Notes: a model not told the origin generated them from the sequence alone. A stretch of DNA of 13,899 nt from Baffinella frigidus (GCA_026770585.1 MU646432.1:223663-237561); one strand, 5' to 3'. Positions 1-6,390 are shown, counted from the stretch's first letter. Translations and numbers: made by a program.

Positions 1-30
1 TTAGGCGTTAGGCGTTAGGGTTCAGGCTAG
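1..30 (+). repeat. Degenerate TTAGGCG/TTAGGGT repeat
   Basis: The window opens with TTAGGCG units followed by a TTAGGG-like unit and a diverged copy (TTCAGGC). It may be the edge of a larger array outside the window. The following bases to 109 show nothing recognisable. Confidence 0.5.
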
Positions 31-109
31 GAAGGTAGATATACGGCCATAGGAAGGTACATGTAAGGCTACCGGGAAAAGGGAATTCAAATGGCGCGAG
101 GCCGCTCCG

Positions 110-163
110 CTAAAGCATCTCAGCGATGAAGTGGATCCGGACCAGTTGGTGGTCAATCAGGAT
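110..163 (-). CDS. ANK-TPR gene, possible terminal exon 4
   Basis: An open stretch of 17 codons (ILIDHQLVRIHFIAEML) followed by TAG at 112-110. If joined in phase to ELGDFTS it fills the TPR3 helix B, with an aspartate in the usual place. The joining intron would be only 28 nt (GTCAACCC...GAGAGAG), which is unusually short. Alternatives are a different downstream exon outside the window, or interruption of the coding sequence by a short repeat insertion. Confidence 0.3.
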   Translation of the reverse strand: MLIDHQLVRIHFIAEML

Positions 164-2799
164 CTCTCTCCTTCTAGGGTTGAGGGTTGACCGAGGTGAA
201 GTCCCCCAGCTCCGTTCGCGACATCGCGCGCCGGAACAGCGCCTGTTTTCGCGCGTAGGGGTTAGGCACTGAGCTTAGGCTTTAGGGTTTAGGGTTTTCC
301 GCGCGAGGGAACAGCGCTTTCGTCGGTGCTTTGATTTACACTGACATCGCCTCTCATTCCTACCTCACCACAGAAGAGATAGGAGACAATCTGCATCTGA
401 GCTCCGTTAGCGCCGAGGGGCCAGGCTTAGGCTTCAAGATTTGGGGGTTGACTCGCGAGGGAATAGCGCATGGTTGGTCACGGTCGTTACATGTACAAGG
501 CAGGTGTACACACGCCACCGTGGCACTGATTCTACACGGTTCTGGGATAAAACATATGTAGCGAGCAAGCGCCGTTCGGGAGACCGCACGGGCGAAAGTG
601 AGCCTCGGGTACCTCGACGACAAGACAACGCTTCCTCCCGTACAAAACGTGGCCCTGAAATAACCCACCCTAGCGCCGAGCGCGGCCCTGTTGGTAGTGG
701 CACCTGGCGGACCTTCTCTTTGTTTGTGTCTAGGGTTCAGGGCTTCGGGCTTCGGGTTTCGGGTTTCGGGTTTCGGGTTTCGGGTTTAGGGTGTGAGGTT
801 GAGGAGGGTTTAGGGTGTAGGGTTTGGGGTTTAGGGTTCAGGGTTTGGGGTTTAGGGTTTATGGTTTATGGTTTAGGGTTTAGGGTTTAGGTTTAGGGTT
901 TAGGATTTAGGGTTTAGGGTTTTAGGGTTTGGGGTTTGGGGTTTGGGGTTTGGGGTTTGGGGTTTGGGGTTTCGGGTTTAGGGTTTAGGTGGTACTGGCG
1001 GACCTCTTCGTTGTTAGGGTCGAGGGACAGGGCGTCGTCGCACGCTTGCACCACCCCAGCGTGGTCCTCCAGCTTGCTCCGCACCTTCGCGAGCTCCGTC
1101 TGGGGTAGGGTTTCGGGTTTAGGGTTGAGGGTTGAGGGTTGAGGGTTGAGGGTCAAGGGTTAAGGGTTTAGTGTTTAGGTTTTAGGACCACCACCGCGTA
1201 GTGTTCCATCTTCTAGCTCTGCCTCACTCGGGTTGACTGGCTTCTCTTAAGTTGACATGCTGGGTCTGCGGTACATATCCGTCAACTTTTGAGCGGAAAC
1301 GAGCCCGGGCCCGCCAAGTTGGTGAGCCCAAATAGACTGAGACAGAGCTAGGTAACCCACACAGCGGGCTACGAACCGATTTTCGGTGGCCGAGCCACCG
1401 ACAATCGGTTAGGATATCCGAAGGAGCAACCCTATGTCCCTACGGACGGCCTACCGTAGGGTCCTGACGATTATCCACGGTTATTCACGAAATCCCTTTG
1501 TAGTCCGCTGTGCGGAACCAGGACTGGTTTAGTTACCTCTCCTGTACAAAAGCTGCGGTGTTGGCAAACTTTCGTGCGGGGGGCTATTGCGAGGACTACT
1601 CCTGTGTGGTCTAGGGTTTGGGATCTAGGGTCTCGAGTCTAGGGTTTAGGGGTCAGGGTCTGGGGTCTAGGGTCTAGGGTCTGGGGTCTAGGGTCTAGGG
1701 TCTAGGGTCTAGGGTCTAGGGTCTAGAGTCCAGGGTCTAGGGTCTAGGGTCTAGGGTCCATGGTCTAGGGGCTAGGATCTAGGGTCTAGGGTCTAGAGTC
1801 CAGGGTCCAGGGTCTAAGGTCTAGAGTCTAGGGTCCAGGGTCTAGGGGCTAGGGTCTAGGGTTTAGGGTTTAGTCAGGCGTTTCTCAAAGCCTGCGCGCG
1901 CGGTGTGCCTCTCAGAGCTCACTTAGTTTACCTCCCCCCGTAGTTAACTAGCTGCTACCCGGTACTGGTTTAACCGCTACCAAGGCGTTTGTAACTACGC
2001 ACGAGGCTTGGGCACTCAGTGGAGGCGATATCCGATTTCGGATATTAGACCTTTGGCGAGTTACGGGGGAACTCCGTGATTTCTATAGATCGTTCGGGTC
2101 TGGTGGATGTACACAGAGGGGTGTCGATTTCCGGCGACCCCTGGTACAAATGGAGGGGCGGATTTGTACCAGGCACTGCAGCTTGAGCGCCCGCGCCGCG
2201 GCCTGCTGCTCCTCGGGGAGGGGCGGCTTGAGCATCTCCGTGAGGCGGATCGCCTTGGAGTAGGCCTCCGCGGCCGTGGCGTAGGAGAGCGCCTGGTACT
2301 CGGCGTTGCCTTTCTCCTTCTGCGTCTTGGCGAGGTCCAGCGTCTTCTCGGTGCGCCTCGCAGCATCTGATGCCGCTTGCGCCGCCCCCGCATCCCACAG
2401 CATCCTTGCCACCCCCTCGTGACCTCTCCTCTGAGCGAAATCCAGAGCTGTCGATCCATCGTAGGCCTTCGCCGCCACGCCCGCCCCTGCATCCAGTAGG
2501 ATTGTGATCACCTCCTCGCGACCATTGAACGCAGCGATATGGAGAGATGTCGCTCCACCGCTGTCCTTCGCCGCCACGTCCGCCCCCGCATCCAGCAGCA
2601 CCCTGACCAACCCCTCGTGACCGTTCTTCGCAGAGATATGGATAGCTGTGTATCCATCGCTGTTCTTTGCCGACACGTCCGCCCCTCCATCGATCAGCCG
2701 CCGTACCTCCTCGATCTCGCCCTTCCCAGCGGCTCTGCAGAGAGCCTCAGCTATGCGCTCCCTCTCAGCATCTGCCTGCCCCCCCGCACCCCGCAGCAT
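110..2799 (-). CDS. Ankyrin-repeat/TPR protein, split gene (exons 2799-2170, 1099-1004, 242-192, possibly 163-110)
   Basis: A scaffold or co-chaperone-type protein is inferred from four ankyrin repeats followed by three TPR motifs. Exon 1 encodes residues 1-210: ANK1 about 16-48, ANK2 49-81, ANK3 82-114, ANK4 115-145, TPR1 about 157-190 with the KEKGN motif typical of FKBP/Hsp-type TPRs. Exon 2 (32 codons) gives TPR2 and exon 3 (17 codons) starts TPR3 with ALFRRA and ELGDF. All junctions are GT-AG and phase 0. Joining ...LKLQCL to TELAKV... fits the TPR2 helix without a gap, and LDPNNEE to ALFRRA gives exactly 34 residues between KLEDH and ELGDF. Introns 1 and 2 carry telomere-like arrays with the C-rich strand as sense. 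Clamp residues look partly degenerate: TPR1 keeps K and N, TPR2 has E where N is usual, TPR3 has E for K but keeps RR. The frame is open upstream of the ATG to about 2985, so a 5' exon is possible. The 3' end is uncertain. Confidence 0.8.
192..242 (-). CDS. ANK-TPR gene, exon 3 (start of TPR3)
   Basis: A 17-codon exon candidate: ALFRRAMSRTELGDFTS, matching the helix A and turn of a TPR (ALYRRA...LGDY in the family). The acceptor is GCGCGAAAACAG with AG at 244-243, preceded by CCTAAACCCTAAAGCCTAAG. The donor is TCG/GTCAAC at 191. The frame and TPR register continue exactly from exon 2. Read-through from the donor hits a TAG within the telomere-like stretch after VNPQP. Confidence 0.65.
243..1003 (-). 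other. Intron 2 of the ANK-TPR gene (761 nt) with decayed exon copies
   Basis: Bounded by GTCCGC and AAACAG. It contains a telomere-like array at 731-988, a shorter one near 266-297, and about 400 bases of other sequence. That sequence includes fragments resembling the end of exon 2 (704-733) and the start of exon 3 (about 300-318 and 450-470). Short open frames here on either strand have no recognisable protein content. Confidence 0.6.
731..988 (+). repeat. Telomere-like heptamer array (TTTCGGG, TTTAGGG, TTTGGGG blocks)
   Basis: Blocks of near-pure variants follow each other: TTTCGGG about 745-787, mixed TTTAGGG/TTTATGG about 830-925, TTTGGGG about 927-970, then TTTCGGG/TTTAGGG. The plus strand is G-rich, so the array reads CCCTAAA in the sense of the minus-strand ANK-TPR gene, within intron 2. 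Confidence 0.95.
1004..1099 (-). CDS. ANK-TPR gene, exon 2 (TPR2)
   Basis: A 96-nt island inside telomere-like arrays. It encodes TELAKVRSKLEDHAG through ALSLDPNNEE, the second half of a canonical TPR. The acceptor is a C-rich telomere-like stretch ending CCTACCCCAG (AG at 1101-1100). The preferred donor is GAG/GTCCGC (GT at 1003-1002), because it restores the 34-residue TPR period with exon 3. A second possible donor, GTACCACC at 995, would add three residues and break the period. Phase is 0 on both sides. Confidence 0.8.
1106..1183 (+). repeat. Telomere-like heptamer array next to the exon 2 acceptor
   Basis: TTTCGGG, TTTAGGG and several TTGAGGG units. In the gene's sense these form a C-rich tract that runs directly into the CCTACCCCAG acceptor of exon 2. 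Confidence 0.9.
1216..1348. mobile_element. 133-bp MITE-like element with TA flanks (family 3)
   Basis: Terminal inverted repeats GCTCTGCCTCA and TGAGACAGAGC match at 10 of 11 positions and are flanked by TA on both sides (1214-1215, 1349-1350). A related end occurs at about 10680-10737, sharing CAACTTTT-GAGCG-AAACGA-like sequence and GAGGCAGAGCTA. No coding capacity. TA flanks suggest mobilisation by a Tc1/mariner-type transposase (inference). Confidence 0.55.
1374..1410. repeat. Hairpin, 17-bp arms, 3-nt loop
   Basis: AACCGATTTTCGGTGGC pairs with GCCACCGACAATCGGTT at all but one position around a CGA loop. It lies in intron 1 and has no assigned function. It may be the core of a foldback element. 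Confidence 0.7.
1611..1873 (+). repeat. TCTAGGG-variant heptamer array
   Basis: About 37 heptamer-length units, mostly TCTAGGG with TCCAGGG, TCTGGGG and TCTAGAG variants, ending in two TTTAGGG units. This variant dominates here and not elsewhere in the window, which suggests local amplification rather than one ancestral telomere tract. Confidence 0.95.
2141..2172. repeat. Inverted repeat spanning the intron 1 donor
   Basis: CTGGTACAAAT and ATTTGTACCAG are perfect 11-bp arms around a 10-nt loop. The GT donor of intron 1 (2169-2168) lies in the right-hand arm. The same TTTGTACCAG motif recurs near 5105, 8502 and, inverted, near 11260. Confidence 0.7.
2170..2799 (-). CDS. ANK-TPR gene, exon 1 (four ankyrin repeats plus TPR1)
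   Basis: Starts at ATG 2799-2797 and encodes 210 residues. The ankyrin signatures are clear: GYTAIHISAKNGHEG, GATSLHIAAFNGREE and GSTALDFAQRRGHEG, each followed by a VLLDAGADV-type second helix and loop. TPR1 follows, then a PPLPEEQQ linker as in FKBP-like TPR proteins. The exon is taken to end after LQCL at 2170, with donor GTACAA at 2169. Read-through past this point gives a low-quality tail (VQIRPS...) unlike any TPR. Base composition is clearly coding (GC-rich, codon-structured), unlike the flanking arrays. Confidence 0.85.
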
Positions 2800-2949
2800 C
2801 CGTTTGTGGAGGGGAGCGGTGGGAACAGCGCAGCGCGCCGGTTGGGAGGGGGGGCGGGGGTCTCCTGGACCAGCTGGTCCCTGCTCCCAGGAGTGGGATT
2901 CGTCAGCTCTCCTCCTGAACCCGAGAGCGGGTTCATGAGGATTTTTTAA

Positions 2950-3045
2950 TGCATGTAATGAGGGCTGTGGTACTGGTCAAAGGAGCCCTCTCCATAAGCT
3001 CCATAAGCTCACTTTTCTAACATCCGGACCTGAAGGACCTAAAGG
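2950..3045. other. Intergenic stretch with repeat tail
   Basis: Contains a tandem CCATAAGCT pair at about 2991-3008 and a GGACCTGAAGGACCTAAAGGAC tail near 3026-3047 resembling the 3' end of the dispersed repeat. No gene seen. Confidence 0.4.
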
Positions 3046-3446
3046 ACGTTCATTGGGGGAAGCCCCTTCACATCCACATTTCACTCCTTTCACCTTTGGT
3101 GTCTAATTGATTTCACCCTTTGGTGTCTGACTGATCTCACCTCACACCCCTACACAATCACTCTCACCTTGTGGGGTATTCGTGATTGAAGCTCTTAAAC
3201 TTCAACCATGGGATACCATGAGCCTCATTAAGGCTGACTTGGGTTCGGTGCGTGTGCGAGTGCGATCCTATTTTGGAATAGCTCAAACACCCCAAGAGAG
3301 CCACCCTGTATCCCCTCTTCACGAGCCTCTGCACTGGAAAGCTAAACGCGATCCGAAAGCAAAAATACTTTCCCTGCAGATCCCTTCTACGGAACGGCGT
3401 GTCGTTAGCATATGTTGGGAGAAATTAAAACCTAAAGGACCTAAAG
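3046..3446 (+). mobile_element. Dispersed repeat family 4, copy A (about 400 bp)
   Basis: Matches copy B (6789-7156, opposite strand) along its length: GTTCATTGGG-like start, CACCTTTGGTGTC, CTCACCTTGTGGGGTAT, GTGATTGAAGCTCT, ATGAGCCTCAT, CCAAGAGA, GATCCGAAAGCA, and a 3' end TATGTTGGGAGAAATTAAAA followed by CCTAAAGGA units. An open frame from about 3182 shares IEALKLQ-WDTMSLIKADLG with copy B, but the frames part soon after, so the similarity is of DNA rather than a conserved protein. The 3' end recurs many times alone, as in 5'-truncated non-LTR elements or SINEs (inference). Confidence 0.7.
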
Positions 3447-3607
3447 CGTTTCCTCGCCAGTCTCCTTCTGTACCCCCCCCCCCTTGCAGAAGAACCGCTG
3501 TCCGATGCAGGAGAGCCCCCCCCCCACACACACCGTGAGCATCCTGTCCCTGGCCTGGAAGGGCGGTATGTTTGGGGTGGGCGGGCTCCGACAACTCCTC
3601 CCACGAA
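3447..3607. other. Short non-repeat stretch with C- and G-homopolymers
   Basis: Holds poly-C runs (about 3474-3484 and 3516-3525) and a minus-strand open frame with no recognised motif. CTTCCAG at about 3555-3561 (minus strand) could serve as an acceptor after the 3611-3920 array, but no coherent exon follows. Confidence 0.3.
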
Positions 3608-3610
3608 GGG

Positions 3611-3918
3611 TTTAGGGTTTAGGGTTTAGGGTTTAGGGTTTAGGGTTTAGGGTTTGGGGGTTAAGGGTTAGCGTTAAGGGTTAAGGATTTAGGGTTTAGG
3701 GTTTAGGATTTAGGGTTTAGGGTTGAGGGTTTAAGATTTAGGGTTTAGGGTTGAGGGTTTAGGGTTTAGGATTTAGGGTTTAGGGTTCAGGGTTCAGGGT
3801 TCAGGGTTTAAGGTTGAGGGTTGATGGTTTACGGTTTACGGTTTACGGTTTACGGTTTACGGTTTACGGTTTACGGTTTACGGTTTACGGTTTACGGTTA
3901 ACGGTTAACGGTTTACGG
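3611..3918 (+). repeat. Telomere-like array: TTTAGGG then TTTACGG
   Basis: Six perfect TTTAGGG units (3611-3652), a mixed middle with TTGAGGG, TTTAAGA and TTCAGGG, then ten perfect TTTACGG units (3828-3897), two TTAACGG and one TTTACGG. The TTTACGG variant is found only in this neighbourhood (also 4072-4089). Confidence 0.95.
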
Positions 3919-4128
3919 TTCGAAGACGACCGCCAAGGCTTCCGCACAAGACCGTGTGGTGAGATGGGAGTTTACAGTACAACGCAAGGCAGTCACCTCG
4001 GACAGTTGGCTTCGGCGTCCGCGTGACCGGTCACGCGGGCGTTCACGAGCCTGCCGGCGGGGCTGTTCCACGGTTTACGGTTTACGGTTAGAGTTCGAAG
4101 ACGACCGCCAAGGCTTCCGCTCAAGACC
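3919..4128. repeat. 35-bp direct repeat pair flanking a unique island
   Basis: 3919-3953 and 4094-4128 (TTCGAAGACGACCGCCAAGG start) differ at one base. Each lies next to a TTTACGG array on its left. On the minus strand both read G/GTCTTG..., a donor-like start, then run into CCGTAAA repeats, so an exon-edge-plus-intron module may have been duplicated. Confidence 0.75.
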
Positions 4129-4159
4129 TCTCCAGAACTTCTCGCTTTCGCTGCAGCGT
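3997..4159 (-). CDS. Candidate exon pair (4159-4128 and 4050-3997), unknown protein
   Basis: After the array ending AACCCTGCAG (AG at 4161-4160), 32 nt read TLQRKREVLE plus a split codon, with donor G/GTCTTG at 4127. A 76-nt intron containing CCGTAAA units ends CGCCGGCAG (AG 4052-4051). The next 54 nt, in the continuing phase, read LVNARVTGHADAEANCP with donor GAG/GTGACT at 3996. Frames stay open across the join. No domain is recognised, and segments this short can be open by chance. Confidence 0.25.
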
Positions 4160-4165
4160 CTGCAG

Positions 4166-4360
4166 GGTTAGGGTTTAGGGTTTAGCGGCGAGGGTTTAGG
4201 GTTTGGGGTTCAGGATTCAGGGGCTAGGGTTTAGGGTTCAGGGTTTTAAGGTTTTGGGGTTTAGGTAAGGCTGGGGTTTAGGGTTTAAAGTTTTGGGGTT
4301 TAGGGTTTAAGGTTTTGGGGTTTAGGGTTTAGGGTTTAGGGTTTTGGGGTTTAGGGTTTA
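4166..4360 (+). repeat. Telomere-like heptamer/octamer array
   Basis: TTTAGGG units mixed with TTTTGGGG, TTTAAGG and TTCAGGG. G-rich on the plus strand. It would form the intron between the candidate minus-strand exons at 4499-4434 and 4159-4128. Confidence 0.9.
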
Positions 4361-4433
4361 GAAAGAACGACACCAGTTGCATTTAGGATTTAGGGTGCCT
4401 GCTGGTTTGCGTCGCAGGAGTTGTCTGCGCCAC

Positions 4434-4499
4434 CTGCGGACTGTCAAAACACTTTGGTGCTTTACTCTCTTTGATGACCCCCCTCTGCCCAGCTTTTTT
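4434..4499 (-). CDS. Candidate internal exon in a telomere-like array, unknown protein
   Basis: Minus-strand acceptor CCTCAACTCTCAACAG (AG 4501-4500) follows telomere-like CCCTAAACCC units. The next 66 nt read KKAGQRGVIKESKAPKCFDS plus PQ and end at CCGCAG/GTGGCG (GT 4433-4432). The exon is an exact multiple of three and sits between two arrays. A second frame is also open, so the reading frame is not settled. No domain is recognised. Confidence 0.35.
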
Positions 4500-4572
4500 C
4501 TGTTGAGAGTTGAGGGTTTAGGGTTTCAGGACAGCAGGGTCAATGCTTAGGGCTGAGGGGTTACGAAGTTCG

Positions 4573-4630
4573 TACGGAAGGGCGTGTCGTTGGGCTATGT
4601 TGGGAGAAATTAAAACCTCAAGGACCTAAA
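4573..4630 (+). mobile_element. Dispersed repeat family 4, 3'-end-only copy
   Basis: TACGGAAGGGCGTGTCGTTG followed by the TGTTGGGAGAAATTAAAACC core and a GGACCTAAA tail, nearly identical to 11341-11400. Upstream sequence is unrelated, consistent with 5' truncation. Confidence 0.65.
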
Positions 4631-5140
4631 TGAGGGCGGTGGTACCCACCAGCCCTCACGGAGGGACCAAATTGATGATTCTCGACCTTCCAAGGTCGAG
4701 AATGGGGGATGGGCTCCGGCATCGGCGGCATCGGTGCAGCCAGACGAGCTCTACCAGGAACGAGGCCGATCCTTGCTTCCGAAGAGAAGCGTCCCGGGGT
4801 CTTTGCTCCCTCAGGAAATCGCGCACCGCGGTCGCCCTGCCCTGGCTTCAGCAGAGAAAGGCGAGGGGGAGGTTGAGTTGCGCCCAGCCCTGCGGGCGGC
4901 AGAAAGGCGAGGGGGGAGGGGGCGGCCACAGGCGCTACACGCGGTTCGACGGAGGATTTCGGAGACTCAACGGCGTTCTATTTCGGAGAATGACCAGCCT
5001 CTGTTTCCAAGGCTTTCAACTTGGGACGTGATGAGCGAACGTGCCTGACCTTGTAAAATTCTACAACACAGGAAACTTCCCCAACGCTTCCCCAACACCC
5101 CTGGTTTGTACCAGTCGCGTCCAGAAGGAGAAATAAAGCT
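4631..5140. other. Unique GC-rich stretch, coding status unclear
   Basis: Long open frames exist on both strands: plus to stop at 5048 with DELYQERGRS and EVELRPALRAAERR, and minus with a proline-rich frame lacking an ATG. This is usual for GC-rich DNA and no domain is recognised. Near its start lie two stem-loops: TGAGGGC-GGTGG with its complement (4631-4658), and ATTCTCGACCTT/AAGGTCGAGAAT with a 2-nt loop (4678-4703). A low-confidence exon could be hidden here. Confidence 0.3.
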
Positions 5141-5186
5141 GGGACCGAATTCAGGGTGGTTCCATCAATTTCGTACCGGTACCTGA

Positions 5187-5311
5187 ATTTTCCGTCAATC
5201 GTTGGAGTTGACTTGACGAAAAGTCAAGTCAATTGGAAAGGTCTGTGGTTGACTTGACTTAAGTCAATCGTCAATCGTTGGAGTTGACTTGACGGGAAAT
5301 TGACGGAAAAT
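5187..5311. mobile_element. Small foldback element with TTGAC-rich interior
   Basis: Perfect 13-bp terminal inverted repeats ATTTTCCGTCAAT (5187-5199) and ATTGACGGAAAAT (5299-5311). Inside is a perfect 26-bp direct repeat (5193-5218 and 5269-5294), plus further GTCAA/TTGAC copies that can pair with each other. No coding frame. Confidence 0.6.
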
Positions 5312-5327
5312 GGAAAATCAGGGAAAC

Positions 5328-5363
5328 GGCGCCTCCCCCCCCGAAGGGGGGGGGGTCAGCGCC
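5328..5363. repeat. G/C homopolymer hairpin
   Basis: GGCGCC, an 8-base C run, GAA, a 10-base G run and TCAGCGCC form a strong stem. This is a likely source of replication or sequencing errors, so the run lengths should be treated with care. Confidence 0.6.
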
Positions 5364-5399
5364 GCAGACGAAAAAAAATTGGCCCCTTTTGTTGCTTAC

Positions 5400-5535
5400 C
5401 CCCCCTCAGAACTGAGCTGGCGCATTTTCGGCCGACAAAAGGCGCCCGTCTTTTGTGCTGAAAACAGTATTCCTGTGTGGTTCTTCCTTTCATACTTTTG
5501 CCCGGGCCTCAGGAACAGCTCCTTCACGTCAAAAG
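5400..5535 (-). CDS. Candidate internal exon next to the 5540-6250 array, unknown protein
   Basis: The minus strand passes from a C-rich array through ACCCGAG (AG 5537-5536) into a 44-codon open frame beginning FDVKELFLRPGQKYERKNHT, including TGILFSAQKTGAFCRPK. It ends at a good donor GG/GTAAGC (GT 5399-5398). Without splicing the frame stops at once (TAA 5398-5396). No domain is recognised. The opposite strand also has an open frame with an ATG (5310-5609), so antisense coding is the main alternative. Array orientation favours the minus strand. Confidence 0.35.
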
Positions 5536-5539
5536 CTCG

Positions 5540-6250
5540 GGTTGGGGGTTTGGGGTTTGGGGTTGAGGGTTTAGGGTTTAGGGTTTATGGTTCAGGGTTT
5601 TGGGTTTAGGGTTCAGGGTTCAGGGTTGAAGCTTTAGGGTTCAGATTTTGGGTCTGAGTTTTTAGGGTTGAGGGTTGAGGGCTGAGGGTTGACGGTTCAG
5701 GGTTTAGGGTTTAGGGTTTAGGGATCAGGGTGCAAGTTTCGGTTTTATGGTTGGGAGTTCAGGGTTCAGGTTTTGGGCTTTCAGGTTCAGGTTTTAGTGT
5801 TTAGAGTTTAGGGTTCAGAATTTAGAGTTGAGGGTTTAGATTTTGGGTTTAGGGTTTAAACTTTCAAGTTTAGGGTTTAGGATTTAGGGTTTAGGGTTTA
5901 GGGTTTAGGGTTCATGTTTTAGGGTTCAGGATTGAGGTTTTAGGGTTGAGCGATGATGTTTCGATTTGAAGGTGAGGTATTTAGGGTTTAGGTTTTAGGC
6001 TCTCAGGGTCAGGGTTCAGGGTTTAGGGTTAGGGTTTGGGGTTTAGGGTTTGGGAATTAGGGTTTAGAGTTTCGGGTTTCGGGTTGATGGTTGAGGGTTG
6101 GGGGTTTGGGGTTTGGCGGTCAGGGTTGAGGGCATAGTGTTTAAGGTTGATGGTTTAAGGTTTAGGGTTTAGGGTTTAGGGTTTATGGTTTATGGTTTAT
6201 GGTTTAGGGTATAGGGTTTTGGGTTTAGGGTTTAGGGTTTAGGGTTTAGG
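5540..6250 (+). repeat. Long degenerate TTTAGGG-type array (about 700 bp)
   Basis: The longest array in the window. TTTAGGG is mixed with TTCAGGG, TTGAGGG, TTTTGGG, TTTATGG (6182-6203) and many diverged units, and is more degenerate than the shorter arrays. It is G-rich on the plus strand and would be intronic in the minus-strand sense. Confidence 0.95.
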
Positions 6251-6390
6251 GATGACACGCAGCTTCCAACATCGGGGTGGTGCTTGCATAAAATCGTCAA
6301 GCCGCCAGGATCCTGTTCTCTCTTCCCGTCTCGCGCGGCATGTGAGCAGCGATCGCCCCTCTCCATCGAGCGGCGGTGCGTGTAAACGGG
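6251..6390 (-). other. Unique island between arrays, possible exon
   Basis: About 140 bp of non-repeat sequence lies between arrays 5540-6250 and 6391-6470. On the minus strand two frames are open across it, with possible edges GATGGAG/AGGGGC and CTGC/GTGTCA. No protein family is recognised and the frame cannot be chosen. It is listed because its setting matches the supported exons. Confidence 0.25.

Larger units (their letters stand above)
1100..2169 (-). other. Intron 1 of the ANK-TPR gene (1,070 nt)
   Basis: Bounded by GTACAA and CCCCAG. It holds two telomere-like arrays (1611-1873, mostly TCTAGGG on the plus strand, and 1106-1183), a 133-bp TA-flanked inverted-repeat element (1216-1348), hairpins at 1374-1410 and 2028-2045, and an 11-bp inverted repeat that includes the donor (2141-2172). 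No extra exon is needed to keep TPR register. Confidence 0.7.

Noticed and set aside
731-988. A true chromosome end (telomere)
   Set aside because: Arrays are internal, degenerate, of several variants and in both orientations, and lie between exons. The window's own ends are also degenerate.
914-1156. The complete minus-strand frame rich in NPKP/TLNPKP as a protein
   Set aside because: The NPKP peptides are translations of the heptamer array; only the central TPR piece (1099-1004) is coding.
3182-3538. Protein frame with WDTMSLIKADLG shared with the minus-strand frame near 7040-6790
   Set aside because: The shared frame breaks after about 30 residues while DNA similarity continues, so it reflects a repeat, not a conserved protein.
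5310-5609. 99-codon plus-strand ORF with ATG
   Set aside because: It begins in a foldback element, passes through a poly-C/poly-G hairpin and ends in the heptamer array. The minus-strand exon candidate has better splice edges, though neither is proven.
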